Source: Sphingobium_A sp965228065 (lineage in GTDB: Bacteria; Pseudomonadota; Alphaproteobacteria; Sphingomonadales; Sphingomonadaceae). Taken from it: a DNA stretch of 64,000 nucleotides. This document shows, one piece after another, positions 1 through 11,306 of this stretch. A model generated the notes under the pieces. It searched no databases and had not been told where the DNA came from. It was given only the letters and a program-made list of their open reading frames with translations. Each line of letters starts with the position of its first letter. Position 1 is the first letter of the stretch. Position numbers and translations under genes: made by a program. The stretch lies in the NCBI GenBank assembly GCA_965228065.1, contig OZ245788.1, positions 4,154,001 to 4,218,000 of the forward strand, read 5' to 3'.

Positions 1-1194
1 GTCGAAACGCCGATCGTGGAGACCACCGTCTTCCGCGTGATCGTCGCGATCAGTTTCTGCCATTTGCTCAACGATATGATGCAGTCGCTGCTGCCGGCCA
101 TCTATCCCAATCTGAAGTCCGAACTCGGCCTGTCCTTCAGCCAGATCGGGCTGGTGACCCTGGTCTATCAGATCACGGCATCGATCCTGCAGCCGTTGAT
201 CGGCCTGTATGCAGACAAGCGCCCGACGCCGATGGCTCTGCCGGGGGGCACATTATTCTCCCTTGCCGGACTGCTCTTGCTGTCGATCGCGCACAGCTAT
301 GGCCTGGTGCTGGCCGGTGCCGCGCTGCTCGGCATGGGATCTTCCGTATTCCACCCGGAATCCTCGCGTGTCGCGCGCATGGCGGCCGGGCGGCGCCATG
401 GTCTGGCGCAATCGATGTTCCAGGTCGGCGGTAATGCGGGCTCGGCGCTGGGGCCGCTGGCGGCCGCGGCGGTCGTGATGCACTGGGGGCAGTCCAGCCT
501 GGCCTTCTTCGCGATGCTGGCGCTGCTGTCCTGCGCGATCCTGTGGAACGTCGCCTTATGGTATCGCCATCACGGTCTGGCCCGCCTGTCGCGCGGCAAT
601 GCCGGAAAGGGCGCATTGCCACCGCTGCCGCGCGGAAAGACGCTGGGCGGGATCGCGATCCTGCTGGCGCTGATCTTCTCCAAATATGTCTATCTCTCAA
701 GCCTGACGAGCTATTTCACCTTCTACCTGATCGAGCGCTTCGGCATCGGGGTTGGGGCGGCGCAGCTGCACCTGTTCGCGTTTCTTGCCGCGGTGGCGCT
801 CGGCACGGTGGCGGGCGGCCCGCTGGGCGATCGGTTCGGGCGCAAATATGTGATCTGGTTCTCGATCCTGGGAATCCTGCCCTTCACGTTGCTGTTGCCG
901 CATGCCAGCCTGTTCTGGACGGGGCCGCTCAGCGTCATCATCGGCATCATCATGGCTTCCGCCTTTCCCGCGATCGTCGTGTTCGCGCAGGAACTGGTGC
1001 CCGGCAAGATCGGCATGATCTCCGGCCTGTTCTTCGGTTTCTCGTTCGGCATGGGTGGATTGGGTGCTGCGATCCTCGGTGAGGTCGCGGATCGCGCCGG
1101 CATTGAAATGGCCTATCAGATCTGCGCTTTCCTGCCCGCGATCGGTCTGCTCGCGGTGCTGTTGCCCAATCTCAAAAAGGCGCCAGCCGCATAA
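1..1194 (+). CDS. MFS efflux transporter, fosmidomycin-resistance (Fsr)-like, 5' partial
   Basis: Inner-membrane major-facilitator transporter of about 12 helices. The N-terminal segment with SFCHLLNDMMQSLLPAIYP resembles Fsr-type exporters, which expel fosmidomycin or other small compounds using the proton gradient. Loop motifs such as GLYADKRPTP (between helices 2 and 3) and GGPLGDRFGRK (between helices 8 and 9) are the MFS signature repeated in each half. The reading frame is open to base 1; the first in-frame start inside the window is GTG at 16, but family proteins have residues before it, so the true start probably lies upstream. A stem-loop at 1250-1273 follows the gene. Substrate is inferred only from family resemblance. 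Confidence 0.85.
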   Translation, partial: VETPIVETTVFRVIVAISFCHLLNDMMQSLLPAIYPNLKSELGLSFSQIGLVTLVYQITASILQPLIGLYADKRPTPMALPGGTLFSLAGLLLLSIAHSYGLVLAGAALLGMGSSVFHPESSRVARMAAGRRHGLAQSMFQVGGNAGSALGPLAAAAVVMHWGQSSLAFFAMLALLSCAILWNVALWYRHHGLARLSRGNAGKGALPPLPRGKTLGGIAILLALIFSKYVYLSSLTSYFTFYLIERFGIGVGAAQLHLFAFLAAVALGTVAGGPLGDRFGRKYVIWFSILGILPFTLLLPHASLFWTGPLSVIIGIIMASAFPAIVVFAQELVPGKIGMISGLFFGFSFGMGGLGAAILGEVADRAGIEMAYQICAFLPAIGLLAVLLPNLKKAPAA

Positions 1195-1249
1195 CAGGCG
1201 TTCATATGTTTTTTGGGCTGGCCATAGCGGACCAAAGCCGTGCAGTTTC

Positions 1250-1273
1250 CCTCATCGCGGCGGCGCGATGAGG
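1250..1273 (+). promoter_or_regulatory. Perfect 10-bp stem-loop abutting the spike-gene ribosome binding site
   Basis: CCTCATCGCG (1250-1259), loop GCGG, CGCGATGAGG (1264-1273). The last bases of the 3' arm are the first bases of the Shine-Dalgarno AGGAGAGG (1271-1278) of the gene starting at 1282, so folding would partly bury the ribosome site. It could also be the terminator of the MFS gene, although no T-run follows. Confidence 0.6.
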
Positions 1274-1281
1274 AGAGGCTC

Positions 1282-1800
1282 ATGAACGACCAGACCAATC
1301 GCCACTTCGGCAAATATCGCGGCACCGTGGTCGCGAATATCGATCCGATGGGGATCGGCCGCGTCCAGGTGCAGGTGCCCGATGTCGGCGGCCTGATGCC
1401 GACCGGCTGGGCGATGCCGTGCGTGCCGGTGGCCGGGCCGCAGGCGGGCATGATCGCCATTCCGCCGATCGGCGCGAATGTCTGGGTGGAGTTCGAGCAG
1501 GGCGACGTGAATTATCCGATCTGGGTCGGCGGATTCTGGAACAATGCGGGCGAAATGCCGGCATCTGTATCGCAGCTACCGCCGGGTTCGCTCGCCATCG
1601 TCGCGCAGACCAGCGCGCAGAATGGATTGATCATCAGCGACGCGCCGGGCCCATTGGGTGGCATCGTGCTGAAAAGCGCGGACGGAGCCTCGCTGATCGT
1701 CAACGATACCGGCATCTACATCCAGAATGGCAGAGGCGCGTCCATCACCCTGATCGGCCCTTCGGTCTCGATCAATCATGACGCGCTCGCGGTAACCTGA
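1282..1800 (+). CDS. gpV/gp5-like baseplate spike protein (OB-fold plus short beta-helix)
   Basis: A 172-residue protein resembling phage baseplate assembly protein V and the OB-fold part of VgrG. The first ~80 residues carry the hallmark GIGRVQVQVPDVGG and a PIGANVWVEFEQGDVNYP segment ending in VGGFW, typical of gp5/VgrG OB domains. The rest is Gly- and Ile-rich strand repeats of the kind that form a short trimeric spike. The ATG at 1282 is chosen because AGGAGAGG lies 3-10 bases before it. It would be the membrane-puncturing tip of a contractile injection machine. The PAAR-like gene follows with a TGATG overlap. No sheath, tube or ATPase gene is present in the window, so the parent machine is not visible. 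Confidence 0.8.
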   Translation: MNDQTNRHFGKYRGTVVANIDPMGIGRVQVQVPDVGGLMPTGWAMPCVPVAGPQAGMIAIPPIGANVWVEFEQGDVNYPIWVGGFWNNAGEMPASVSQLPPGSLAIVAQTSAQNGLIISDAPGPLGGIVLKSADGASLIVNDTGIYIQNGRGASITLIGPSVSINHDALAVT

Positions 1801-2132
1801 TGTCGGGCCCCGCCGTCACCGCGGGCGCGGTGCTGATGTGTCCACATGGCGGCACCGTCACGATCGTAAAGCGCAATGCCCGGGTTGTGGCCGGCGGAGC
1901 GCCGATCGCGACGATCGCCGACGGCTTCTCCGTCGCGAATTGCCCCTTCATTGTGGCATCCGCGCCTTTGCCTTGTGTCTCGATCACATGGACGACATCC
2001 GCGACGCGCGTGCTGATCGAGGGGCGGCCGCCGATCCTGCAGACCAGCACCGGGCTGGCGCTCGGCGCCGGTGGGAGTCCGGGTGGCCTCGCCATGATCG
2101 CAGCCACTCAATCGCGCGTGACGATGCGCTGA
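1800..2132 (+). CDS. PAAR-like spike-cap protein
   Basis: A 110-residue protein beginning MSGPAVTAGAVLMCPHGG, with further Cys residues in NCPF and PCVSI. It is Gly/Ala-rich and made of short strands. This matches the PAAR-like proteins that sharpen gp5/VgrG spikes by folding into a small metal-bound cone; the Cys/His residues are plausible metal ligands. Its start overlaps the stop of the spike gene by one base (TGATG), so the two are translationally coupled and probably assemble together. Family assignment is from pattern and context and is moderately secure. Confidence 0.7.
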   Translation: MSGPAVTAGAVLMCPHGGTVTIVKRNARVVAGGAPIATIADGFSVANCPFIVASAPLPCVSITWTTSATRVLIEGRPPILQTSTGLALGAGGSPGGLAMIAATQSRVTMR

Positions 2133-2239
2133 TCACAGCGCCCCCGAACATCACGCATGTGATTGATAACCCGATCCATGTTTCTGAAATTAACCAGATC
2201 GCAATGACGCATGTGTAACGATCCATGGGCGGGGCAGCG

Positions 2240-2661
2240 ATGGATACTGACGGAAAATCTTTGATGAATCGCGGGGCTCCATTTGCCGATACGGCGACCG
2301 ATGGCCCTGGCGCGAAGGCGGAGCGGGGCTTTGACTGGCGCGATATGGTGCCCGCGGTGTCCTTGCTGTTCGTCGGCATGTTCGGCCTTGTCGCGGCCAC
2401 GCTGGCGCCGACCGGCAAGGACGGCCAATATGCGGTGATTGCGCCGCCCTGGTACGATCTGCGGCGGACGATCACATTGATCCAGACGGCGGGTGGCGGG
2501 GTTGCCGATATCGGCGGTCCTCAGAACATCGTTATCGCACATTCCGAAAAACCGGGCTTCGTCCGCGCGCTGTATGGCGCCGGGGCCTGGCTCGTCATCG
2601 ATCCGATGCAGCTGCGGGGCTGCGTCGGCTTCAAACCGGCGCCCGATCAGGGGCAGGGGGC

Positions 2662-2665
<4 letters not shown>
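2240..2665 (+). CDS. Unknown small membrane protein upstream of hybrid kinase
   Basis: About 141 residues. A charged cytoplasmic N-terminus precedes one hydrophobic segment (around residues 37-59, VPAVSLLFVGMFGLVAA), followed by a probably periplasmic domain with PPWYDLRRTITLIQTAGGG and a C-terminal VIDPMQLRGCVGF. I do not recognise the family. It overlaps the histidine kinase start by ATGA (2662-2665), so it is co-translated with it and may be a sensing partner. ATG at 2240 follows a GGGGC stretch; ATG at 2225 is an alternative start. Confidence 0.6.
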
Positions 2666-6467
<3,802 letters not shown>

Positions 6468-6484
6468 AGGCGGGAATTTGTTGA

Positions 6485-6515
6485 GGGCCAGCCACTCTGG
6501 CTGACCCCCATTTTT
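6485..6515 (+). terminator. Intrinsic terminator of the kinase-cyclase operon
   Basis: Stem CAGCCA-CTC-TGGCTG (6489-6503), extended by GGG/CCC across one mismatch, followed by ATTTTT at 6510-6515. It lies 17 bases after the cyclase stop. Confidence 0.8.
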
Positions 6516-6538
6516 CGGCCCACTGGAAATGAGCGTGA

Positions 6539-6862
6539 TCAGGCAGCGATGGCGAGGATCTCTTCGTCGACGCGGTCGTTCGATCCGTGCTGCGATGCGG
6601 CCTGCGTGGTGGTTACATCGCCCTCATCGGCGTGTTCGATCGTCTGCGCCGCGCGCGCGGTGGGGAAAAGCCAGCGGGACAGCAGAACGACCGCGCCGAG
6701 GGCGGCATAGGTGCCCAGTACCATGACGGGGTTCCACAGCACGAGGATGCCGAGCGTGATCCGCAGATAGATCGGGTTGAAACCTAGATCCTGCCCCAGA
6801 GCCTCGCACACGCCGAAGAAGGTGTCCGAACGGGTGAAGAGGGAGGGCTGGGTGCGCTGCAT
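6539..6862 (-). CDS. pspC: PspC-domain membrane protein
   Basis: A 107-residue protein with the PspC-type segment SDTFFGVCEALGQDLGFNP followed by a hydrophobic hairpin (ITLGILVLWNPVMVLGTYAALGAVVLL) and an acidic cytoplasmic tail. In enterobacteria PspC senses envelope stress and relieves PspA inhibition of PspF. Here no pspA, pspB or pspF is adjacent. The start at 6862 is supported by AAAGGAG seven bases upstream. A sigma-54-like promoter lies 54-68 bases upstream, as expected if the gene is under a PspF-like activator. Confidence 0.85.
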   Translation of the reverse strand: MQRTQPSLFTRSDTFFGVCEALGQDLGFNPIYLRITLGILVLWNPVMVLGTYAALGAVVLLSRWLFPTARAAQTIEHADEGDVTTTQAASQHGSNDRVDEEILAIAA

Positions 6863-6913
6863 CGACTTACTCCTTTGCAGGCGGGAACAGATCCGCCTGA
6901 GATATTTCCCCCT

Positions 6914-6930
6914 AAGCACAGCGCGTGCCA
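6914..6930 (-). promoter_or_regulatory. Sigma-54 (RpoN)-type promoter of pspC
   Basis: Read on the minus strand: TGGCACG-CGCT-GTGCTT. The -24 GG (6929-6928) and -12 GC (6917-6916) are separated by exactly 10 bases, and the match to TGGCACG-N4-TTGC has one mismatch. AT-rich sequence upstream (6931-6970) contains TTGAATTTCAA-type inverted repeats that could bind an enhancer-binding protein. Confidence 0.6.
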
Positions 6931-6934
6931 AGAA

Positions 6935-6955
6935 GTTGAATTTCAAATATTTCAA
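6935..6955. promoter_or_regulatory. AT-rich TTGAA/TTCAA inverted repeats, candidate enhancer-binding site
   Basis: TTGAATTTCAA (6935-6945) overlaps a second half-site, ATTTCAA. It lies just upstream of the sigma-54-like promoter, in the place an activator or IHF site would be expected. Confidence 0.35.
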
Positions 6956-7006
6956 TGAGTTAGGTGAATATTCGCACTTTGGCGTTGCGAGGTGGTGGCG
7001 GATTTG

Positions 7007-7021
7007 TCCCAAAGTTTGGGA
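7007..7021. promoter_or_regulatory. 15-bp perfect palindrome TCCCAAAGTTTGGGA
   Basis: Arms TCCCAAA and TTTGGGA around one G, followed by TTTT. It lies in the 324-bp region between pspC and the DsbA-like gene with no plus-strand gene directly upstream, so it is more likely an operator than a terminator. The rest of 6863-7186 shows only the sigma-54-like site and AT-rich repeats. Confidence 0.4.
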
Positions 7022-7186
7022 TTTTTCACCAACTTCTAAGGTGAAGTGAAGCCGCGCGATACCGTGAACGCCCGCCTATAGCAGACCGACCACTCTTGCG
7101 CTCACGGCGCGAAAGGCAGACTTTCCGTGACTGGTGGGCTTCGATCGATCAGGCCGTTCGAACCCGCACCGGAGGGGAGGCGTTTC

Positions 7187-7915
7187 ATGCGGAAGTTGGC
7201 ATCTGAATTGCTGTCGGCGGTTTTCATGGCCGGGCTGTCATTGGGTTTGAGCACGACGATAGCGAACGCCCAGCGAAGCAAGTCTGTAGCGCAGAGTGAC
7301 GAGGCGGCCGCAGCGGCTGCATTGGACGCCGCAACGGCCGCCGCGGAAGCTGATACGGACCAGACCAGTGTGGCGGCGCTTCCCGAGCGTGCGATCGACG
7401 AGCCGTTCGGCAATGCCGTGCTGGGCGCCCCGGATGGCGATGTCACATTGGTCGTGTTCGCCGACTATGCCTGTCCGGCCTGTCGTGCGGCGCAGCCGGT
7501 GATCGACGAACTGGTTGCGCAGGATCCGAAACTGAAGGTGGTCTATCGCCTGCTCGTCAACGAGGATGAGGGGCGTGAGGCGGCGTTGACCAGTCTCGCC
7601 GTGGCCGGCACCGGTGCCGATTGGAGCAAGTTCCACCATGCGCTCGACGCGGGCGGCACACCGAATTCGCGCTCGATCGCCAAGGCACTCGCCGGCAGCG
7701 GGATCGACAGGGCCGGGCTGCCGCAGGTGAAGGATCCGGACAGCGACAATATGGCGATCTTCGACGAGATCTCTCGCAACGACCAGTTGATCGCGCAGCG
7801 TGACGGAAAGGCAATTCCTGCCTGGGTGATCGGTGAGGGCAATGCGCTCAACGGCTTCGAGCTCGCGACATTGCAGGCCGCGGTCGCCGAGGCCAGGGCG
7901 AGGAAGCGCCGTTAA
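7187..7915 (+). CDS. Secreted DsbA/ScsC-like thiol:disulfide oxidoreductase
   Basis: A 242-residue periplasmic protein. A signal peptide (MRKLASELL...IANA) precedes an Ala-rich linker and a thioredoxin-fold domain with active site CPAC (Cys ~96 and ~99) and the cis-proline loop AIPAWVIG near the C-terminus. This is the DsbA/DsbG family, which oxidises or isomerises disulfides in exported proteins. The ATG at 7187 follows GGAGGGGAGG at 7171-7180. No DsbB or DsbD partner is adjacent. A strong hairpin at 7930-7956 separates it from the convergent amidohydrolase. Confidence 0.85.
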   Translation: MRKLASELLSAVFMAGLSLGLSTTIANAQRSKSVAQSDEAAAAAALDAATAAAEADTDQTSVAALPERAIDEPFGNAVLGAPDGDVTLVVFADYACPACRAAQPVIDELVAQDPKLKVVYRLLVNEDEGREAALTSLAVAGTGADWSKFHHALDAGGTPNSRSIAKALAGSGIDRAGLPQVKDPDSDNMAIFDEISRNDQLIAQRDGKAIPAWVIGEGNALNGFELATLQAAVAEARARKRR

Positions 7916-7929
7916 CTCAAGGATATGGT

Positions 7930-7956
7930 GGCAGCGACCCCGGCGGGGCCGCTGCC
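7930..7956. terminator. Bidirectional terminator-like hairpin
   Basis: GGCAGCG-A-CCCC-GGC-GGGG-C-CGCTGCC, 11 base pairs with one internal mismatch. It lies between two convergent genes (ends at 7915 and 7974). Confidence 0.65.
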
Positions 7957-7973
7957 ATATTCAGTCGTTGCGG

Positions 7974-9914
7974 TCAGTCTGCCCGCACCGATCCCGTGCC
8001 GGGCAGGGCGACCGCTGCGTCATTGCCCAGGGCGACCGAAACCACCGGGGAGTCCGCCCCGCCGTCCGCATGGTCCAACGTCAGCGTCGCGGCCTTGCTG
8101 TTGCCTGCCTTGTCCTTCAGGATCGCGGTGACGCTCGCCCAGCCCTTGGTGGTCTGGAGCACGCCCAGCGAAGTGGCGGTCCAGACCGTACGGGTCTTCG
8201 CATCGGTCAGTCTGACAGTCCCCGACGCATGGCGCTGGCCCGGCTTCTGGCCGGCCTGGATGGTGACCGTATAATCCGCCGATTTGGCGGACGCGGTCAG
8301 CGAGCGGCTCCGGGCAGGCATGTCCATCGGGCGGCTGGGCATATGCGTGTCGCGCAGCAGCACCGCGCCCGTCTTTGCACCGGTCGCTGCTCCGTCCGAC
8401 AGGGCGGTTACGCCGTTGACGATGACATGGCGGATGCCGTCGGACGGAAGCGCCGGCTTTTCGAAAGTGGCGTGGTCGCGCACCGTTTTCGGATCGAACA
8501 ACGTTACATCGGCGCGCATGCCGGGCGCAATGCGGCCGCGATCGACCATGCCGACGACCGCCGCGGGCAGGGCGGTTATCTTGCGCACCGCATCCTCCAG
8601 CGTGATCACGCCGGTATCGCGCACATAATGGCCCAGCACCTTGGGGAAGCTGCCATAATAGCGGGGATGGCCGCGATTGGCGATCGCCGCACCGCAGTCG
8701 CAGGCGACCGTGGTGTCGGTATATTTCAGGAAGGTGATGACGTCGTCTTCCAGACCGAAGGTCAGGTTGGCGATGGTGTAGGGGTCCCGCTCCAGCGTGC
8801 GCAGCACGGCCTCGCCGGCACCGACCTTTTCCTCCGCCATGACGTCGGTCAGGCGCTTGTTGAGGACCGGAAATGCGATGCCCTCCGCACCGCCAAGTCG
8901 CGTCGACATCGCATATTCCGCCGCCTCGACCAGCTTGGGGCGGATCGCAGGATCCTTGAAGCGCGCGAGCATCGCTTCCTTGCCGCCATCGGCGGCCCAG
9001 CCGGGGACAAGGAACGCCTGAAGCGCGGTCTGGCCGGCAAGATAGGGATAGATGTCGATCGCGGTCCATGCCCCACGCGCCGTGGCTGCGGACACCATTT
9101 CGAGGACTTTCGGCGCGTTGCCTCGTTCCTTGCCCGCGCTCTTGATATGGGTGATGACGGGAACGAGCCCGGCCTTCTCCGCGATGGTAATAGTCTCTTC
9201 CATCCCCTTGTAAGAGCTGAGCTTATCTTCGGGGCGCAGACGGTCGTGATTGGGGAAGTTGGTCCGCCAAGGCTTCGCCACGGAGACGATGCTGATCACT
9301 TCCTCCGGCTTGGCATAATAGGACGGGCGATAGTCGAGGCCCGATGCGACACCCCAGGCGCCGGCCTTGAGATTCTTCTCGAGCGCGGCGCGCATCGTTG
9401 CGATCTGGGTGTCGGTGGGGCGCAGGTCGCGATCTCCCATCGTGTCGCTCCACACCGCGTTGAAGCCGGTATAGGCGCCGATATTCTCGGCGAGCCCCTT
9501 GGACGCATATTCGGGAAGCTGCGTTGCGATATCTTCGCCGCCGCCGCCATCGGCGTTGATCATCTCCGTGGTGACGCCCTGGGTCAGCATATTGACGGCG
9601 GTCGAGACCGCGTCGGGCTCGGCATGGCTGTGCAGGTTGATGAAGCCGGGCGCGACCACCAGCCCCTTGGCGTCGATCGTCTTCCCCGCCTTGGTGGATC
9701 CGACGTCGCCGACCGCGACGATGCGTCCATCAGAGATCGCGACATCGCCGGGATAACCGGGCAGGCCGCTGCCGTCGACGATGGTGCCGCCCTTGATGAC
9801 GATGTCATAGGCGGGGGCATCCTTGGCGGAAGCGGGCGCACAGAGCGCCAGCGCCGCGGCGGATGCCATGAGCGAAAGGGCGCCTGCGGCGCGCATCGTC
9901 GACGTCATTCTCAC
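7974..9914 (-). CDS. Secreted D-aminoacylase-like amidohydrolase
   Basis: A 646-residue amidohydrolase with a signal peptide (LALCAPASA). It has a metal-binding NLHSHAEPD loop, THIKSAG, IDIYPYLAG and a C-terminal-domain motif HPRYYGSFPKVLGHYVR, all typical of N-acyl-D-amino-acid deacylases, which release D-amino acids from N-acyl-D-amino acids. About 100 residues after the catalytic domain form an extra beta-rich tail. The GTG start at 9914 overlaps the upstream serine hydrolase stop (GTGA); an ATG at 9908 is an equally good start. It is co-transcribed with that gene and probably regulated by the upstream 25-bp motif at 11136. Exact substrate is inferred. Confidence 0.85.
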   Translation of the reverse strand: MRMTSTMRAAGALSLMASAAALALCAPASAKDAPAYDIVIKGGTIVDGSGLPGYPGDVAISDGRIVAVGDVGSTKAGKTIDAKGLVVAPGFINLHSHAEPDAVSTAVNMLTQGVTTEMINADGGGGEDIATQLPEYASKGLAENIGAYTGFNAVWSDTMGDRDLRPTDTQIATMRAALEKNLKAGAWGVASGLDYRPSYYAKPEEVISIVSVAKPWRTNFPNHDRLRPEDKLSSYKGMEETITIAEKAGLVPVITHIKSAGKERGNAPKVLEMVSAATARGAWTAIDIYPYLAGQTALQAFLVPGWAADGGKEAMLARFKDPAIRPKLVEAAEYAMSTRLGGAEGIAFPVLNKRLTDVMAEEKVGAGEAVLRTLERDPYTIANLTFGLEDDVITFLKYTDTTVACDCGAAIANRGHPRYYGSFPKVLGHYVRDTGVITLEDAVRKITALPAAVVGMVDRGRIAPGMRADVTLFDPKTVRDHATFEKPALPSDGIRHVIVNGVTALSDGAATGAKTGAVLLRDTHMPSRPMDMPARSRSLTASAKSADYTVTIQAGQKPGQRHASGTVRLTDAKTRTVWTATSLGVLQTTKGWASVTAILKDKAGNSKAATLTLDHADGGADSPVVSVALGNDAAVALPGTGSVRAD

Positions 9915-11092
9915 TTCTTTACTGCTCCACCCTGTGTGCCGAACCAGGCGTCGGCGATATTCCAGTATCGTTCGTTGGCGCCGCCCTCGGTATTGACCAG
10001 CAGCACGATCGTCGTCTTGTCGTCGGGATAGGTATAAAGGCTCGAGTTGAAGCCGTTGATCGCGCCGCCATGACCGATGAGGCGGCGGCCGTCGCGGCTG
10101 CCCACTGCCAGGCCCAAGCCATAGTCCAGCGGCGGACGCCCCTTGGCATCGGGCTTGCGTGCTGCGCTGGTCAGGCGGCCATCCTTCAGCTTGGCGGGCT
10201 CGATCATCAGCGCTAGGCTTTCGGGCTTCACGACTTTCCCGGCGAACAGTGCCTCGTGCCAGCGCAGCATGTCGGCCGCGGTGGAGCGGATCGCACCGGC
10301 GCCGCCTGAGACGCTGACCGACAGCGGCAGGGGAATGGCCAGCTTGTCGTCCCGCAGGCCATAACCCTTGGCGCGACGCGGTACGATCGTGCGCTCATCG
10401 TCATAGGCAGTGTCGGTCAGGCCCAGCGGCTTCGCGATCATGTCCTGCAAGGCGACCGCATAGGTCTTTCCGGTCAGCTTCTCGACGATCGCGCCGGCCA
10501 TCAGATAAGCGGAATTGTTGTAGCGATATTCGGTGCCGACCGGGTAATCGATCAGATTGTCCTGACCCGCAATGTAGGACACCATTTCCTTGGTATCGTG
10601 CTCGCGCCAGCCGCGAGACGAGAAATTCTTGTCGGTATAGCTGTGAATGCCCGACGTATGGTCGAGCAGATGCCGAACGGTGATCCCCTCGGCTTTCGGG
10701 AAGTCGGGGAAATATTTGCTGATCGGATCGCTCAGCGACAATTGGCCGCGCTCGACCAGCATCATCAGCATCGCGGTGGTGAACTGCTTCGTGATCGATC
10801 CGATGCGGAAGATCGTGTCGGCCTTGTTCGGTTGGTCGTCCTCAAGGTCGGCCATGCCGTACCCCTTCACGAAGACGATCTTGCCGTCCTTCATCACGCC
10901 GACAACGCCGCCCGAAAATTTCTGCGTGGCGATGCCGTCGGCCATCACCTTGTCGATCGCGGCAGTGTTGACGGCGGCGGCCGCCGCCGTGCGTGGCGCA
11001 CCGGCCAGGGCAGGGGTGGGGACCGCGGCCTGTGCAAGCAAAAGGATGGCTGGGGCTATGCCCAGCCAGCGCGCGGTCTTTCCGATATTCAT
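9911..11092 (-). CDS. Secreted serine hydrolase, beta-lactamase/D-aminopeptidase fold
   Basis: A 393-residue exported protein (signal MNIGKTARWL...PALA). It has the SxxK catalytic motif SITK (Ser ~99), a tyrosine motif YNN in YRYNNSAYL and a KTG-equivalent HGG in GHGGAINGF. This family includes class C beta-lactamases, D-aminopeptidases and esterases. Start 11092 is preceded by GGAGGAAATC. It is the first gene of an operon with the D-aminoacylase-like gene, which suggests action on D-amino-acid peptides or amides. Not assignable as an antibiotic beta-lactamase from sequence alone. Confidence 0.85.
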   Translation of the reverse strand: MNIGKTARWLGIAPAILLLAQAAVPTPALAGAPRTAAAAAVNTAAIDKVMADGIATQKFSGGVVGVMKDGKIVFVKGYGMADLEDDQPNKADTIFRIGSITKQFTTAMLMMLVERGQLSLSDPISKYFPDFPKAEGITVRHLLDHTSGIHSYTDKNFSSRGWREHDTKEMVSYIAGQDNLIDYPVGTEYRYNNSAYLMAGAIVEKLTGKTYAVALQDMIAKPLGLTDTAYDDERTIVPRRAKGYGLRDDKLAIPLPLSVSVSGGAGAIRSTAADMLRWHEALFAGKVVKPESLALMIEPAKLKDGRLTSAARKPDAKGRPPLDYGLGLAVGSRDGRRLIGHGGAINGFNSSLYTYPDDKTTIVLLVNTEGGANERYWNIADAWFGTQGGAVKK

Positions 11093-11135
11093 GATTTCCT
11101 CCACCCCGTTGGCGTGATTCGCCATTTATGAAAAC

Positions 11136-11160
11136 TGCAATCCTGAATGGAGAAATACAA
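11136..11160 (-). promoter_or_regulatory. Shared hydrolase-upstream motif, copy 1
   Basis: A 25-bp site on the plus strand beginning TGCAATCCTG, with GGAGAAA and ending CAA, 44 bases before the serine hydrolase start. Seventeen of 25 positions are identical in copies at 12372 and 21080, each upstream of another secreted hydrolase. Confidence 0.55.
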
Positions 11161-11217
11161 CTGGTACAGACAAGGAAAGTTACAAAAGAAACGAAATCCT
11201 ACGACCAGCCCGCACTG

Positions 11218-11299
11218 CCGTCATCGCGAGGAGCGTAGCGACGAAGCGATCCAGTGGTCGATGCATCGCTGGATTGCCGCGCTTCGCTCGCAATGACGG
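11218..11299. repeat. Intergenic inverted repeat, CATTGCGAGCGAAGC family (imperfect copy)
   Basis: An inverted repeat running from CCGTCATCGCGAGGAGCG to CGCTTCGCTCGCAATGACGG, with central GATCCAG/CTGGATT. It is a diverged copy of the perfect element at 44621-44694. It occupies most of the gap between the esterase and the serine hydrolase operon and may act as a terminator for the esterase's neighbour or as an extragenic repeat. Confidence 0.75.
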
Positions 11300-11306
11300 A
11301 TAATTC

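Noticed and set aside
1282..2132. Prophage or type VI secretion cluster
   Set aside because: Only the spike and cap genes are present; no integrase, terminase, capsid, sheath or Tss genes follow.
2153..2215. Direct repeat ACGCATGTG (2153-2161 and 2207-2215)
   Set aside because: Only nine bases and 54 apart; could be chance, so not listed as a feature.
7833..10031. 732-codon open frame on the plus strand
   Set aside because: Antisense to the D-aminoacylase-like and serine hydrolase genes, which have clear motifs and signal peptides.
9911..11092. Antibiotic-resistance class C beta-lactamase
   Set aside because: SxxK and Tyr motifs are shared by many esterases and D-aminopeptidases, the third motif is HGG rather than KTG, and the gene is coupled to a D-aminoacylase.
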